Positions 19,195 to 28,132 are shown, counted from the first letter of the stretch. The stretch: DNA of 64,000 bases from Deltaproteobacteria bacterium (GCA_016704445.1 JADJAE010000160.1:186001-250000); one strand, 5' to 3'. Numbers and translations are program-made. Notes: generated by a model not told the origin, from the sequence alone.

Positions 19195-21023
19195 AGGTAG
19201 TCCTTCCCGTTGACGAGCCCGTAGGAGATGAACGCGTCGAGGTAGGACGGGAGGTAGCCCGTGGCGCGGTACTCGCCGAGCACCTTGCCGTCGCCAGCGA
19301 TGCCCGAGCGCTGAAACTCGAAGATCGGCCTGAGCTGGATCTCGTAGTTGTCATCCATCCCGATGACCTCGGAGATGGCGGTGATGCGGCGCGTGCCGTC
19401 GGAGAAGCGCGACTGCTGCACGACGAGGTGCACGCTGTTGGCGATCTGCTCGCGGATGGCGCGCGCAGGCAGGTCGATGCCGCTCATGAGCGCGAGCACC
19501 TCGAGGCGGTTGATGGCCTCGCGCGGCGAGTTGGCGTGCGTGGTGGTGAGCGAGCCGTCGTGGCCGGTGTTCATCGCCTGGAGCATGTCGAGGCACTCGC
19601 CGCCGCGGCACTCGCCCACCACGATGCGGTCGGGGCGCATGCGCAGGGCGTTCTTCACGAGGTCGCGGATGGTGTACTCCCCCTTGCCCTCCATGTTGGC
19701 GGGGCGGGACTCCAGCGACACCACGTGCGGCTGGTTGAGCTGGAGCTCGGCGGCGTCCTCGATGGTGACGATGCGCTCCTCCTTGGGGATGGCCGAGGAG
19801 AGCACGTTGAGCGTGGTGGTCTTGCCGGAGCCCGTGCCGCCGGAGATCACGATGTTCTTCTTGGCGATCACCGAGCGCGTGAGGAAGCGCGCCATCTGCT
19901 CGGTGAGCGCCCCGAACTCGATGAGGTTCTGGAGCGTGAGGGGGGTCTTGGAGAACTTCCGGATGGTGATGCAGGCGCCCTTGATGGAGAGCGGCTTGAT
20001 GACAGCGTTGACGCGCGAGCCGTCCTTCAGGCGCGCGTCGACGAGCGGCGTGCTCTCGTCGATGCGCCGGCCGAGGGGCGTCACGATGCGCTCGATGCAC
20101 GAGCGCACGGCCTCGTCGTCGGTGAAGCGCGCGTCGGCCCGCTGGAGCTTGCCGCGCCGCTCGACGAAGATCGTCTGCGGGTCGACCACCATGATCTCCG
20201 AGATGGAGCCGTCGGCGAGGAACTGCTCCAGCGGCCCGAGCCCGAGGGCCTCGTCGGAGATCTCCTGGATGAGCCGCTCGAGGTCGGTGCCCGGGGGAAT
20301 CTCGCCGGAGAGCTGGGCGACGATGCGCTTGAGGGCGTCGCGCACCTTGGGGCGCATCTGCGAGTCGCCCATCTTCGAGCGGTCGAGCGCCGCGAGGTCG
20401 AGGTTGTCGAGGAGCATCCGGTGGATGCGCCGACGGAGCTCGACGGAGACGTGCATGGTCCCCGCGGTGCCGCCGCCGGCCTGGCGGTAGGCCGCGGGCG
20501 GAGCAGGGGGAGCGGGCGGGGCAGCGGCCTGCGGGGCCATCTGCTGCGTCGGCATCACCGTGCGCGGTCGGCCGTCCTGGGCGGCCGGTGCGGGGCCGCC
20601 GAGGCCCTGCGGGGCCGCGATGGTCTGCATCCCGCCGTGGGCCGATCGCCCCGGCAGCGGAGGGAGCGACGGACCCTGGCCGGGGTTGATCGTCTGCGCG
20701 GGCACCGGTCCAGCGGTCGCGGGGCCCTGGCGGATCACCCGGATGACGTAGGGCCCCACCATGATGGGGGTGCCGAAGGGCACCGGGATCTCCGAGCGGA
20801 ACACCCGCTGGGTGCCCACCTGCGTGCCGTTGCTGGACGAGTCGCGCACCACGATGGCCGACGACTGGATCATCACCGAGACGTGGCGCCGGGAGATGTC
20901 TGGCGAGGCGAGCACCACGGTGCAGGTCTCGTCCCGCCCGATGGAGATCTCGCCCCCCGACGGGACCATGTACGTCATCGGGGGCGCGTTCGGGGTCTCG
21001 ATCGAAAGGAGCACCTGGTCCAT
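19191..21023 (-). CDS. cpaF: FHA-fused CpaF/TadA secretion ATPase
   Basis: A 610-residue fusion. Residues 1-110 are an FHA domain (EISIGRDETCTVVLASPDIS with RRHVSV, and VRDSSSNGTQVG), 115-190 is a Pro/Gln-rich linker, and 195-610 is a full CpaF ATPase: ISEIMVVDPQTIFVERRGKL, Walker A ISGGTGSGKTTTLN near residue 396, MRPDRIVVGECRGGECLDM and HDGSLTTTHANSPREA. It powers Flp pilus biogenesis. The key FHA residues (GRDE, SxxH-type RRH, SSNGT) are intact, so phosphothreonine binding is plausible. It lies between the secretin and tadB genes, the usual order. Confidence 0.9.
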   Translation of the reverse strand: MDQVLLSIETPNAPPMTYMVPSGGEISIGRDETCTVVLASPDISRRHVSVMIQSSAIVVRDSSSNGTQVGTQRVFRSEIPVPFGTPIMVGPYVIRVIRQGPATAGPVPAQTINPGQGPSLPPLPGRSAHGGMQTIAAPQGLGGPAPAAQDGRPRTVMPTQQMAPQAAAPPAPPAPPAAYRQAGGGTAGTMHVSVELRRRIHRMLLDNLDLAALDRSKMGDSQMRPKVRDALKRIVAQLSGEIPPGTDLERLIQEISDEALGLGPLEQFLADGSISEIMVVDPQTIFVERRGKLQRADARFTDDEAVRSCIERIVTPLGRRIDESTPLVDARLKDGSRVNAVIKPLSIKGACITIRKFSKTPLTLQNLIEFGALTEQMARFLTRSVIAKKNIVISGGTGSGKTTTLNVLSSAIPKEERIVTIEDAAELQLNQPHVVSLESRPANMEGKGEYTIRDLVKNALRMRPDRIVVGECRGGECLDMLQAMNTGHDGSLTTTHANSPREAINRLEVLALMSGIDLPARAIREQIANSVHLVVQQSRFSDGTRRITAISEVIGMDDNYEIQLRPIFEFQRSGIAGDGKVLGEYRATGYLPSYLDAFISYGLVNGKDYL

Positions 21024-21055
21024 CGCGAGGCCCTCTCTACTCTCCCGCCGGCACC

Positions 21056-22423
21056 TTAGCGGTACTGCGTCCCGGTGGGCTCGTAGAGCCGCACTTCGTC
21101 AATGTCGCCCGAGAACTGCTCGTACTGCCGCAGGGCCTCGGCCACCCGGTCCTGCGCGCTGCGCGACAGGCCCTCGACCACCGTCGGCACGATGAAGATC
21201 ATGCCCTCGTGCTCCTGCTCGCTGTTGCGCTCGGAGCCGAAGAGGTACCCGAGGATGGGGATCTGCCGCAGCCCCGGCAGGCCGCTGGAGCCCTGCGACT
21301 GCGAGCGCGACCGGAAGCCGCCCATCACGATCGACTGGCCGAGCTGGAGGTTCACCAGGGTGGTGACGTGGGCGATGTTGCGGCCGGGCATGTCGCCGCC
21401 GTTCTCGACGGGGTCGCTGATGTCCGCGTTGACCCGGATGTCGATGCGGGAGCTCTGCGGGTCGAAGCGCGGCGTGACCGTGAGGTTGGTGCCGTAGTTG
21501 ATGGTCGCCAGCGAGGCCGACCCGTTGGACCCGATGAGCTTGTAGTTGAGCTCGCCGCCGTTGCGGTAGGTCGCCTCGTTGCCGTTGGCGGTGATCACCG
21601 TCGCCTGCCGCAGGATGCGCGCCCAGCCGCCGTTGCTGGCGATGTCCAGGCGGGGCAGGGGCTGGTTGCTGATGATCGCCTGGGCGAGTTGCACGCCCTC
21701 GCCGACGCCGCCCATGCCCATCGGGGCGACGAGGTTGATGGTCGCGGTGGCCTGCGAGCTCGGGGGGTTGCCGCCGATGTACGCGGGCCAGGCGATGCCC
21801 ACCTGGCGCCCGGAGTTGGTGGCGAAGTCGACGAAGTAGAGGTCGAGGCGGACGTTGATGCGCCGCTCGACGATGGTGGCGTCGATGGAGACCAGCGACT
21901 CGACCTGGCCGGGGTAGAGCCCGGCGATCTGCTGCACCCGGTGCTGCTGCTGCTCCGAGGCGACGCCGCCCTCCAGGTAGAGCCGGGCGCCGATGCGCCG
22001 GATCTGCACGCCGTTGTAGCCCTCCAGGAGGTTCTCGATCTCCGCCTGCACGGCCTCCGGACGGCGAGCGAAGACGGTGATCTGCAGGGTCTCCTGGGCG
22101 CCGCTGTTGCGGATGAGCAGCAGCGTGGTGGTGCCTGCGCGCTGGCCGACCACGACCAGGTTGCGCCCGTCCGCGGGGGTGCGCACATCGACGACCCCGG
22201 GGGTGCCCTCGGAGAACTGCCGGATCCCTTCGGCGGGGACGAGCACCTGCTCGCCCACGGCGAGGGAGAGGTCACGCCCGGTGCCTCGCGGCGCGGCGGT
22301 GGTCGTGCCCGCAGCGGGTTGCTGGGCGAGGGCGGGGGTGGCGGCGAGGAAGCTCGCGCAGCCCACCGCGGCGAGGGTGACGATCGAGCGGAGTCGGAGG
22401 GAGATCATGGGTTGCGACCGCAT
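21056..22423 (-). CDS. cpaC: Tad pilus outer-membrane secretin
   Basis: A 455-residue secretin (RcpA/CpaC family) that forms the outer-membrane channel. A signal peptide ends near ATPALAQQ (about residue 34). An N0/BON-like region follows (LSLAVGEQVLVPAEGIRQFS, EIENLLEGYNGVQIRRIG), then the secretin core (RVNADISDP-type strands and IVMGGFRSRSQSQ, LPGLRQIPILGYLFGSE, EGMIFIVPTVVE). ATG at 22423 lies 3 bases after the cpaB stop; an in-frame ATG at 22408 is possible. Confidence 0.9.
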   Translation of the reverse strand: MRSQPMISLRLRSIVTLAAVGCASFLAATPALAQQPAAGTTTAAPRGTGRDLSLAVGEQVLVPAEGIRQFSEGTPGVVDVRTPADGRNLVVVGQRAGTTTLLLIRNSGAQETLQITVFARRPEAVQAEIENLLEGYNGVQIRRIGARLYLEGGVASEQQQHRVQQIAGLYPGQVESLVSIDATIVERRINVRLDLYFVDFATNSGRQVGIAWPAYIGGNPPSSQATATINLVAPMGMGGVGEGVQLAQAIISNQPLPRLDIASNGGWARILRQATVITANGNEATYRNGGELNYKLIGSNGSASLATINYGTNLTVTPRFDPQSSRIDIRVNADISDPVENGGDMPGRNIAHVTTLVNLQLGQSIVMGGFRSRSQSQGSSGLPGLRQIPILGYLFGSERNSEQEHEGMIFIVPTVVEGLSRSAQDRVAEALRQYEQFSGDIDEVRLYEPTGTQYR

Positions 22424-22426
22424 CGT

Positions 22427-23264
22427 TCAGAGGGCGTTGGGGTTCTGCGGGCCGATGCGCTCGATGACCTGACGGCGACGGCGCGAGACGTTGGCGCGGC
22501 GGGTGGGCTCGAAGATGTCCTCGATGTTGGTCTCCGGGACCCCTTCGAGGATCGCGATGTCCTCGGGGTTGCGGAGCACCAGCGTGAGGCCGGTGTGCCT
22601 GCCCGCCGGCGCCGCCGCGGTCGGCGGCGTAGGTGAGCAGCTGCGCCTCTTCCATCGAGACGCTGAGGGTGATCTGGGAGATCTCCACGGGGGTGTTGCC
22701 GCCGGCGGTGCCGTTGACGGTCTGCCGCTGCGCCTCGCCGCCGGTGTCGCGCCCCGCGGCGAGCACGAGCACGTTCTGGAGCAGGGGGATGGTCACGCGG
22801 TCGTTCTCGCCGCCGGTGCGGGAGAGCGTGCCGAGGACGTCGACGCGGTCGCCGGGGCGAAGCAGTCCGCCGAAGGAGTTGGTGATGTCGGCGCGCACGG
22901 TGATGGCGCGCATCCCGGTGCTGACCAGGGAGGACAGGTCGCGGCGCGCGTCCGAGGCGGTGGCCAGGTCGGTCCACATCACGGTCTGGTTGGCGCGCAG
23001 CCCGTTGGACACCCGCACGCCGATGATGCGCCGGACGTCGGAGTATCGGATGAAGCGGTCTTCGAGGTAGGCCTGCGGGATCAACCGATATCCCATCATG
23101 TTCTCGGAGAGCGCGGCGCCGAGGGGGATGTCCTGCACCGCGATGAGCACCCTCACCGGAACGCCTCCGGAAGCCTCCGCCTCGAAGCGCTGCTTGTAGA
23201 GCAGCAGCAGCACCAGCCCGAGGGCCGCCGCACCGATTGCGATGATGAGCGCCTTGGTGTTCAT
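22427..23264 (-). CDS. cpaB: CpaB/RcpC pilus assembly protein, frame broken
   Basis: CpaB is an inner-membrane-anchored SAF-domain protein that stabilises the secretin. From ATG at 23264: one N-terminal helix (LIIAIGAAALGLVLLLLY), the SAF domain (VLIAVQDIPLGAALSENM) and a beta-rich domain (LRPGDRVDVLGTLSR, TLSVSMEEAQLLTYAADRG). Near 22595-22620 the frame changes; the family ending GRHTGLTLVLRNPEDI and ERIGPQNPNAL continues in a second frame and stops at 22427. The change lies in a GC-rich Gly-codon stretch. With the frame restored the protein is about 279 residues. Confidence 0.8.
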
Positions 23265-23411
23265 CCAAGTCTCCGGATGGGCATTTGAGGGGTCTGCAGA
23301 AACATCGGCCGAAGCCGACGAACCCGCGGGGCGCAGCCTACGCCGAAGCGCTCGCCCGACACAACGGGATCGATGGGGCGACGGCAGTTGGCGAGGGAGG
23401 AGGGGGCAGGA

Positions 23412-24353
23412 TCAGCGAGCGACGAGCGACATCATCGAGGTCACGCCGTCGGCGTGGTCGAAGACGAGGAAGAGCGTCTCGGGGCCCTTCTCGAAGGCCA
23501 CCATGCGGTCGCGTCGGGCCTCGATCTCCGAGGGGAGCTGGCGGTCGCGAGGGAGGTCGAGGACGGTCCAGCCGCGGTGCGCCATCTGGTCGCGGTACCA
23601 GGAGCGCACCTGCGCGGCCGGGGCGCGCACGGTGTACACGCCGAGCTTGTTGGGGACGCCGTCTTCGTAGGCGGAGATCACCCGGCGCATCGAGGGGTAG
23701 CGCGCGAGCCCGGGGATGTCCGCGCCGGGCGCGTCGCCCTGATCGGGGAAGAGCCGGAGGATGTTGAACTGCCCCTGCGTGGCGACGGTGAGGATGCGGG
23801 TGTTGCCGGTGCTGCCGCGGGTGACGTAGGCGTAGCGGAGCTCGCCGTAGCGGGAGAGGTCGCCGGAGGCGATCATCGACTCGGCGCGGCGGAGGATCTC
23901 CTGCGGGGTGAGGCGGGTCTCGCCGACGTCGAGGCAGGCGACGTAGCCGCCGTCGGCGTCGCCGAAGCGCACCGTCTCGATGGACGCCGCGCGGCGCGCG
24001 CCGGGGGCCCAGAGCTGGTTGAAGTCGGCGTGGTCGAGGGCGCGGATGCTCTCCGAGAGGTGCCCCGAGGTGCGCGCGCAGCGGGCCTCGTAGTAGTCGA
24101 GCACGGCCTCGACGCCGTCGCGGGTGGTGCCCATCGAGAGGTAGAGCGACTCGCCGTTGAGCACCACGCGCCGGGGAGCCTCCATCACTCCCTGCTCGGC
24201 GTAGGGCATGAGCTGCCGGGCGAGGTGGCGCATGCCCTCGTTCACCTGGGCGCGCGCGGAGCGGACGCTCACGACGGCGGTGACGAGCAGGCCCGTGGCG
24301 ATGAATGCCCCGAGTCGGGTGAGCTGCGGGAGATGCCGGATGCGACGAAACAT
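23412..24353 (-). CDS. Tad-locus protein of unknown function with an N-terminal anchor
   Basis: A 313-residue protein that I do not recognise. One hydrophobic segment near residues 14-34 (LGAFIATGLLVTAVVSVRSA) ending in ARA could be a signal peptide or an anchor. The rest is a soluble alpha/beta region with two similar-looking parts: YYEARCARTSGHLSE near 95 and WYRDQMAHRGWTVLDLPRD near 255, the second resembling short domains found in secreted proteins that end WY..M...GW. The final part reads as beta-strand (ETLFLVFDHADGVTSMMS). It sits between the pseudopilin-type genes and cpaB, so a periplasmic role in the pilus is likely. Confidence 0.5.
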   Translation of the reverse strand: MFRRIRHLPQLTRLGAFIATGLLVTAVVSVRSARAQVNEGMRHLARQLMPYAEQGVMEAPRRVVLNGESLYLSMGTTRDGVEAVLDYYEARCARTSGHLSESIRALDHADFNQLWAPGARRAASIETVRFGDADGGYVACLDVGETRLTPQEILRRAESMIASGDLSRYGELRYAYVTRGSTGNTRILTVATQGQFNILRLFPDQGDAPGADIPGLARYPSMRRVISAYEDGVPNKLGVYTVRAPAAQVRSWYRDQMAHRGWTVLDLPRDRQLPSEIEARRDRMVAFEKGPETLFLVFDHADGVTSMMSLVAR

Positions 24354-24376
24354 GGCGCGTCTCTTTCTCCCCTACG

Positions 24377-24892
24377 TTACCGGCACACGGGGATGACCGT
24401 GCAGAACAACTGGCGGGCGACGTCCGCGGGCGTCGAGCGCACGGTGTTGCAGGCCATGCTGTTGCCCGCGAGGGCGTTGAGCGACCCGCCGCCGAGGAGC
24501 GTCGGGCGGTTGACCGGACGGGTCAGTCGACCGGAGGCGGTCTGGCCGAAGAAGCCTCCGAGCAGCGCGGAGCCCGCGCCGCCGAGCATGCTCTGGAGCG
24601 AGTTGAGGGCGCCCGGCCGCTCGCCCGCGCCCGCCGCGGTGTCGGCGCCGACGCGCACCTGGCTGCACCCGGGCAGCGGGCGCTGGCAGGCCTCGAAGGC
24701 GTAGCTCACCACGCAGTGGCGGTTCTGCTGCATGGTGTAGAGCTTCGTGCTCCAGGCCTTGTGCACGAACATCATGCAGGAGAACACGGCGACGAAGAAG
24801 GGGAGCATCACCACGGTCTCGGCGTAGGCCGCGCCTCGGGAGGCGTGGTGTCGACGTCGGCGTCGGGGCTGTCGGGTCGTTGTGGCGTTCAC
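24377..24892 (-). CDS. TadE-like pseudopilin
   Basis: A 171-residue protein with a Tad-type prepilin signature: a basic leader of about 19 residues (RRRRRHHASRG), then GAAYAETVVMLPFFVAVF with the conserved Glu of the cleavage region and a single hydrophobic helix. It contains five Cys and a Gly-rich middle. TadE-like minor pilins are processed by the prepilin peptidase and help pilus assembly. It is 16 bases downstream of the TadG-type gene. Confidence 0.7.
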   Translation of the reverse strand: MNATTTRQPRRRRRHHASRGAAYAETVVMLPFFVAVFSCMMFVHKAWSTKLYTMQQNRHCVVSYAFEACQRPLPGCSQVRVGADTAAGAGERPGALNSLQSMLGGAGSALLGGFFGQTASGRLTRPVNRPTLLGGGSLNALAGNSMACNTVRSTPADVARQLFCTVIPVCR

Positions 24893-24908
24893 GGCGCTGC
24901 AGCTCCTC

Positions 24909-26018
24909 TCAGTGGATGATGACCCGGTCGATGAGGCTCAGGTCGATGCCCGGGCCGACGGCGCCGCTGATGCCGAGGAGGTTGGACGGCATGCGGAAGC
25001 GGCGGAAGCGCGCGCGCCAGTACATATGCCAGGTCCACTCGTCGCGGTCTTCGTCGCCCTCGTAGTAGTACTCGGCCTGCGCGAGGCCGACCCGGACGAG
25101 GTTGCCGACGGTGCCGAAGAGACCGCCGCTGCCGGTGTTGCGACCCCAGGCGGCCATGGACACGCCGCGCTCGTTGGCCTCGAAGGGCGGCGTCCCGATG
25201 ACGATGCCGCGGATCTGCACGTACTCGCAGTCCTGGCCCGGCATGCCGTCGTTGCAGCTGCCGTCGCCGGGGTCGATCTCGTGCGGCCGCATGTTGGCTT
25301 CGTTGCGGGGGCAGAAGAAGAGGGCCATCGCCTCGTCGAGGAGCCGCGTCGCCCAGCTCAGCACCCTACCGCCCAGGAGCGCGAGGGGGAAGGTGAGGAA
25401 GCGCGAGAGCGGCTCGGCGGCGTGGAGGCAGGTGCTGCGGATGTCGACCGGGCGCACTGGGAGGGGGTGGTCGATCATCGGGTGGATGAAGCCCGCGGTG
25501 ACCGGCGGCTGGTAGGTTCCGGTGAGGGTGGTCACCACCACGCGGGTCTGCGCGAGGTAGGGCCAGGTCGTGCGGATGACGTCCTGCGCGCTGTGCCCGA
25601 GGCGCAGCGCGGGCTGCACGACGCCGTTCTCGTAGGAGTTGGCGAGGTTGCGGATCATGTTGCCCGCCTGGCCGAGCGCGGCCGACAGCGGCGGCGCCCA
25701 GACGGTGAGCGCGGCGGCCGCGAAGAGGGCCCACTGCACCAGGCGCATCGCGAAGAGGATCGAGACCAGCAGCGCCATCACGATGTTGATCATCGCGATG
25801 AGGTTCATGCCCCGGGCGTGCACGACGGCGCCGGAGAAGGCGACGGCGTCGGCCGCGTCCTGCATGCGCTCCCGGAAGATGATCGTGTTGCCGATACCGA
25901 TGATGTAATAGAGAAACCCGGTCACGAGCATCGCCATGAAGACGCCAATCACCATGATGGCGCCGGAGTCATCGCGGTGGAGGCCAGGTCGAGGCGTGCG
26001 TGTGTTGGTGCCGCGCAT
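24909..26018 (-). CDS. TadG-like pilus assembly protein
   Basis: A 369-residue membrane-anchored protein starting with the Tad/TadG N-terminal pattern: basic leader, DDSGAIMVIGVFMAMLVTG and the RERMQDAADAVAFSGA segment after the helix, which is diagnostic of TadG-type proteins. A second hydrophobic stretch follows (MINIVMALLVSILFAMRL near 95), then a long soluble region with several Cys. It may tether the pilus base in the periplasm. It is 3 bases after the TadE-like gene. Confidence 0.75.
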   Translation of the reverse strand: MRGTNTRTPRPGLHRDDSGAIMVIGVFMAMLVTGFLYYIIGIGNTIIFRERMQDAADAVAFSGAVVHARGMNLIAMINIVMALLVSILFAMRLVQWALFAAAALTVWAPPLSAALGQAGNMIRNLANSYENGVVQPALRLGHSAQDVIRTTWPYLAQTRVVVTTLTGTYQPPVTAGFIHPMIDHPLPVRPVDIRSTCLHAAEPLSRFLTFPLALLGGRVLSWATRLLDEAMALFFCPRNEANMRPHEIDPGDGSCNDGMPGQDCEYVQIRGIVIGTPPFEANERGVSMAAWGRNTGSGGLFGTVGNLVRVGLAQAEYYYEGDEDRDEWTWHMYWRARFRRFRMPSNLLGISGAVGPGIDLSLIDRVIIH

Positions 26019-26021
26019 GGA

Positions 26022-27008
26022 TTACCTCGATCGGGAAGCGTTGTAGCAAGCGCCGGTGATTCTCCGCGCGGTGCCCTGCACCGGGAGCGTCGCCTCTGCG
26101 CGGATGACGTAGTAGTGGCCGCCGGTGAGGCCGAGGAGCACCGCGCTGGCGGTGCCGCCGGTGCCGGTGTGGTTGAGCTCATCGAGGCCGGGCTGCGCGG
26201 CGTTGAGGCGGGCGCTCGCGGCCTGCACCGCCTCGACGTGGCTCTGGATGTCGCGAATCGAAGCGCGACCACCACGGACGGCCGCGGTGGCGGCGCGGAT
26301 CTGCTCGAGCGGCTGGTTGGTGTAGAGCTGGATCGCGCTGTCGCAGGCCATCTTGGACACGATCGGGACGCCGCAGTGGAAGAGGTAGGTCACGCGGGTG
26401 GTGAGCTCTTCGCGGCTGTTCCAGCGGTCGCGGTAGTTGGTCTCGCGCTCGGCGCGGGGGAAGGTCACCGCCATCGCCACGTTGTTGTAGACCAGCGCTC
26501 CGAGGGCGAGGCGCGCCGCGGGGGAGGTGTCGCCGCCGATCGCGTCGTAGATGCCCTGGCGCCGCGGGTCGCGGTCGTGGGTGAGCTCGTCGAGGGACGG
26601 TGAGGTGGCGACCAGGGGGAAGCCCGCGGCGAAGCGCACCGCGTCGAGTCGGGCGCCGCCGCTCGATCCGCCGCCGCTGCCGAAGCCCGATCCCCCGGGG
26701 GCGCTGCCTGCGCCGAAGAGGGAGCCGAGCGCCGAGGCCGGGTCGTCGCCGCGGCCGCCGCCGTTGACGACGTTCTCCGGCGCGCCGTCGTAGCGCTGGG
26801 CGCAGTCGGGGAAGACCACGATCGCCGCGCGGGCCGCGGAGGCCGCCGCGTGCTGCACGACCAGGTGGGCGCTGTACATCAGCGCCAGCTGCATCATGCC
26901 GAGCACGAGGATGAAGAAGGGAATGAAGGAGACGAGGAACTCGACGTAGACCGCGCCGCCGGTGTCGGCGTGCAGTGAAGGTCGGGGGCGTGTGTTCGTG
27001 GCGCTCAT
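26022..27008 (-). CDS. tadE: TadE-family pilus protein
   Basis: A 328-residue TadE-type protein with the signature DTGGAVYVEFLVSFIPFF and LALMYSAHLVVQHAAASAAR immediately after it, the normal processing and helix region. A Gly/Ser-rich insert lies near 100-120, and the C-terminus is soluble with four Cys. The ATG at 27008 is used because the open frame upstream of it covers the peptidase gene in another frame. It follows the peptidase at 11 bases. Confidence 0.75.
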   Translation of the reverse strand: MSATNTRPRPSLHADTGGAVYVEFLVSFIPFFILVLGMMQLALMYSAHLVVQHAAASAARAAIVVFPDCAQRYDGAPENVVNGGGRGDDPASALGSLFGAGSAPGGSGFGSGGGSSGGARLDAVRFAAGFPLVATSPSLDELTHDRDPRRQGIYDAIGGDTSPAARLALGALVYNNVAMAVTFPRAERETNYRDRWNSREELTTRVTYLFHCGVPIVSKMACDSAIQLYTNQPLEQIRAATAAVRGGRASIRDIQSHVEAVQAASARLNAAQPGLDELNHTGTGGTASAVLLGLTGGHYYVIRAEATLPVQGTARRITGACYNASRSR

Positions 27009-27019
27009 GCGTTGGCTCT

Positions 27020-27559
27020 TCACACGATCGGGTAGAGGGAGAGGGCCGCGACGCAGGTTCCTGCGAAGATCGAGCCGCCGAGGCGGAAGCGCGTCAGCAT
27101 CTCCGGGCGGATCTCCCGGCGCCATGACTTCGGCATCACGGGATTGATCCCGAGGAAGAACGCGTTGACCAGAACGCCGAGCAGACGGCCGTGCCAGGCG
27201 AGGCGACCCATGGAGAGCAGGCTGCCGGCGACGTACGCGTAGAACTGCGCCTCGATGCCATGGAAGGCGCCGAGGATCGCGCCGAGGGCGATGAAGAGCT
27301 TCACGTCGCCGCCCGCCATCCCGTCCTTGCGGAAGATGAGGTACGGGACGATGGCGCAGACGAACATGCCGCCGAGGGCGCTGAGCGCGCCGATGCCGTG
27401 GGGCTGCGACTGGATGGTTCGGAGGAGGATGCCGGCGGCCATGGCGCCGTAGGTGAGCCAGTTGGGGATGCGGCCTGATCGGAAGTCGGTATAGGCGGCG
27501 ATGGCGGTGATAAGCACCGCGAGCGCTACGTTGAAGAGACCGACCGATCCGAACGGCAC
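27020..27559 (-). CDS. tadV: Tad prepilin peptidase (TadV/CpaA)
   Basis: A 179-residue aspartic prepilin peptidase of the short CpaA class. The first catalytic Asp lies in AYTDFRSGRIPNWLTY near residue 22; the second lies in RKDGMAGGDVKLFIALG (GGDVK motif) near 75. Four to five membrane helices are visible. It cleaves Flp and TadE-type leaders at the inner membrane. The GTG at 27559 has GGAGGTG seven bases upstream; the longer open frame to 27631 adds no recognisable sequence. Confidence 0.88.
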   Translation of the reverse strand: MPFGSVGLFNVALAVLITAIAAYTDFRSGRIPNWLTYGAMAAGILLRTIQSQPHGIGALSALGGMFVCAIVPYLIFRKDGMAGGDVKLFIALGAILGAFHGIEAQFYAYVAGSLLSMGRLAWHGRLLGVLVNAFFLGINPVMPKSWRREIRPEMLTRFRLGGSIFAGTCVAALSLYPIV

Positions 27560-27687
27560 AGAGCACCTCCGAAATGACGACGCCGCGGGCACTCCGGGGA
27601 GGGGGAGTGGGCCGCGGCGCGCCGCGAACAACCACGATCACCCACCATGGAAGAGGTGGGTTGAGGGCCAGTTGAGCCCTCGTCAGA

Positions 27688-27867
27688 TCACGGGCCGAGG
27701 CCCTGGATCTGGTTGCTGCCCGAGGTCACCTTGGTGACGACGGCGCCGCCGAACTGGCGCCACGCGGTGATGCCGACCACTGCGATGAGGATCAGGAGGA
27801 TCACGTACTCAACGGTAGAGAGACCCGCGTCGTCCCGAAGCAGCGCCTTGAGGTTCTTCTTGTTCAT
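27688..27867 (-). CDS. flp: Flp-type major pilin (second copy)
   Basis: A 59-residue type IVb pilin. It begins MNKKNLKALLRDDAGLSTVE and continues YVILLILIAVVGITAW, giving the basic leader, the G/xxxxVEY-type processing site with the conserved Glu-Tyr, and a hydrophobic helix, followed by a short tail VTKVTSGSNQIQGLGP. AAGGA lies nine bases before the ATG. It is the canonical Flp and the likely main pilus subunit. It sits 128 bases before tadV and 67 bases after the other pilin. Confidence 0.9.
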   Translation of the reverse strand: MNKKNLKALLRDDAGLSTVEYVILLILIAVVGITAWRQFGGAVVTKVTSGSNQIQGLGP

Positions 27868-27915
27868 GATGGAGATCCTTCCTTACGTGGATTGAGCGAT
27901 CTATCGCGACCCCGG

Positions 27916-27940
27916 CCGTGACCCTCTTACAGGGTCACGG
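27916..27940 (-). other. Perfect 10-bp hairpin between the two pilin genes
   Basis: The two arms CCGTGACCCT (27916-27925) and AGGGTCACGG (27931-27940) pair perfectly with a 5-base loop. The stem covers the stop codon of the first pilin. No T-run follows in the minus direction, so it is not a normal intrinsic terminator; a stability or processing structure that sets pilin mRNA ratios is more likely. Confidence 0.55.
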
Positions 27941-28120
27941 GAACGGCATCGATACGATCAGTTGTGCAAAGCGGTAGTAGTCGACGAAGGGCCTGCCCAG
28001 CGAGTAGGTCGCCACCGACGCTACCGTGCCGATCAGGAGGAGCACCACCACGTACTCCACGAAGGCAGCGCCCGACTCATCGTCGTGCAGCGTTCGCAGG
28101 TTGGGTCGGCGATCACTCAC
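27935..28120 (-). CDS. Flp-like pilin (first copy)
   Basis: A 61-residue type IVb pilin-like protein with the signature DDESGAAFVEYVVVLLLIG, including the conserved Glu-Tyr after the cleavage region, and one hydrophobic helix. The sequence is distinct from the second pilin beyond the core, so they are not recent duplicates; this one may be a minor pilin. The start is GTG at 28120 with no clear Shine-Dalgarno. It is the first gene of the Tad run, and a hairpin overlaps its stop codon. Confidence 0.8.
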   Translation of the reverse strand: MSDRRPNLRTLHDDESGAAFVEYVVVLLLIGTVASVATYSLGRPFVDYYRFAQLIVSMPFP

Positions 28121-28132
28121 GGCGAAGGCTTG

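Noticed and set aside
23285..23400. Plus-strand open frame with RGAAYAE, similar to the TadE motif on the other strand nearby.
   Set aside because: The match is seven residues, there is no hydrophobic helix after it, and the frame loses coding character at once; likely coincidence in GC-rich sequence.
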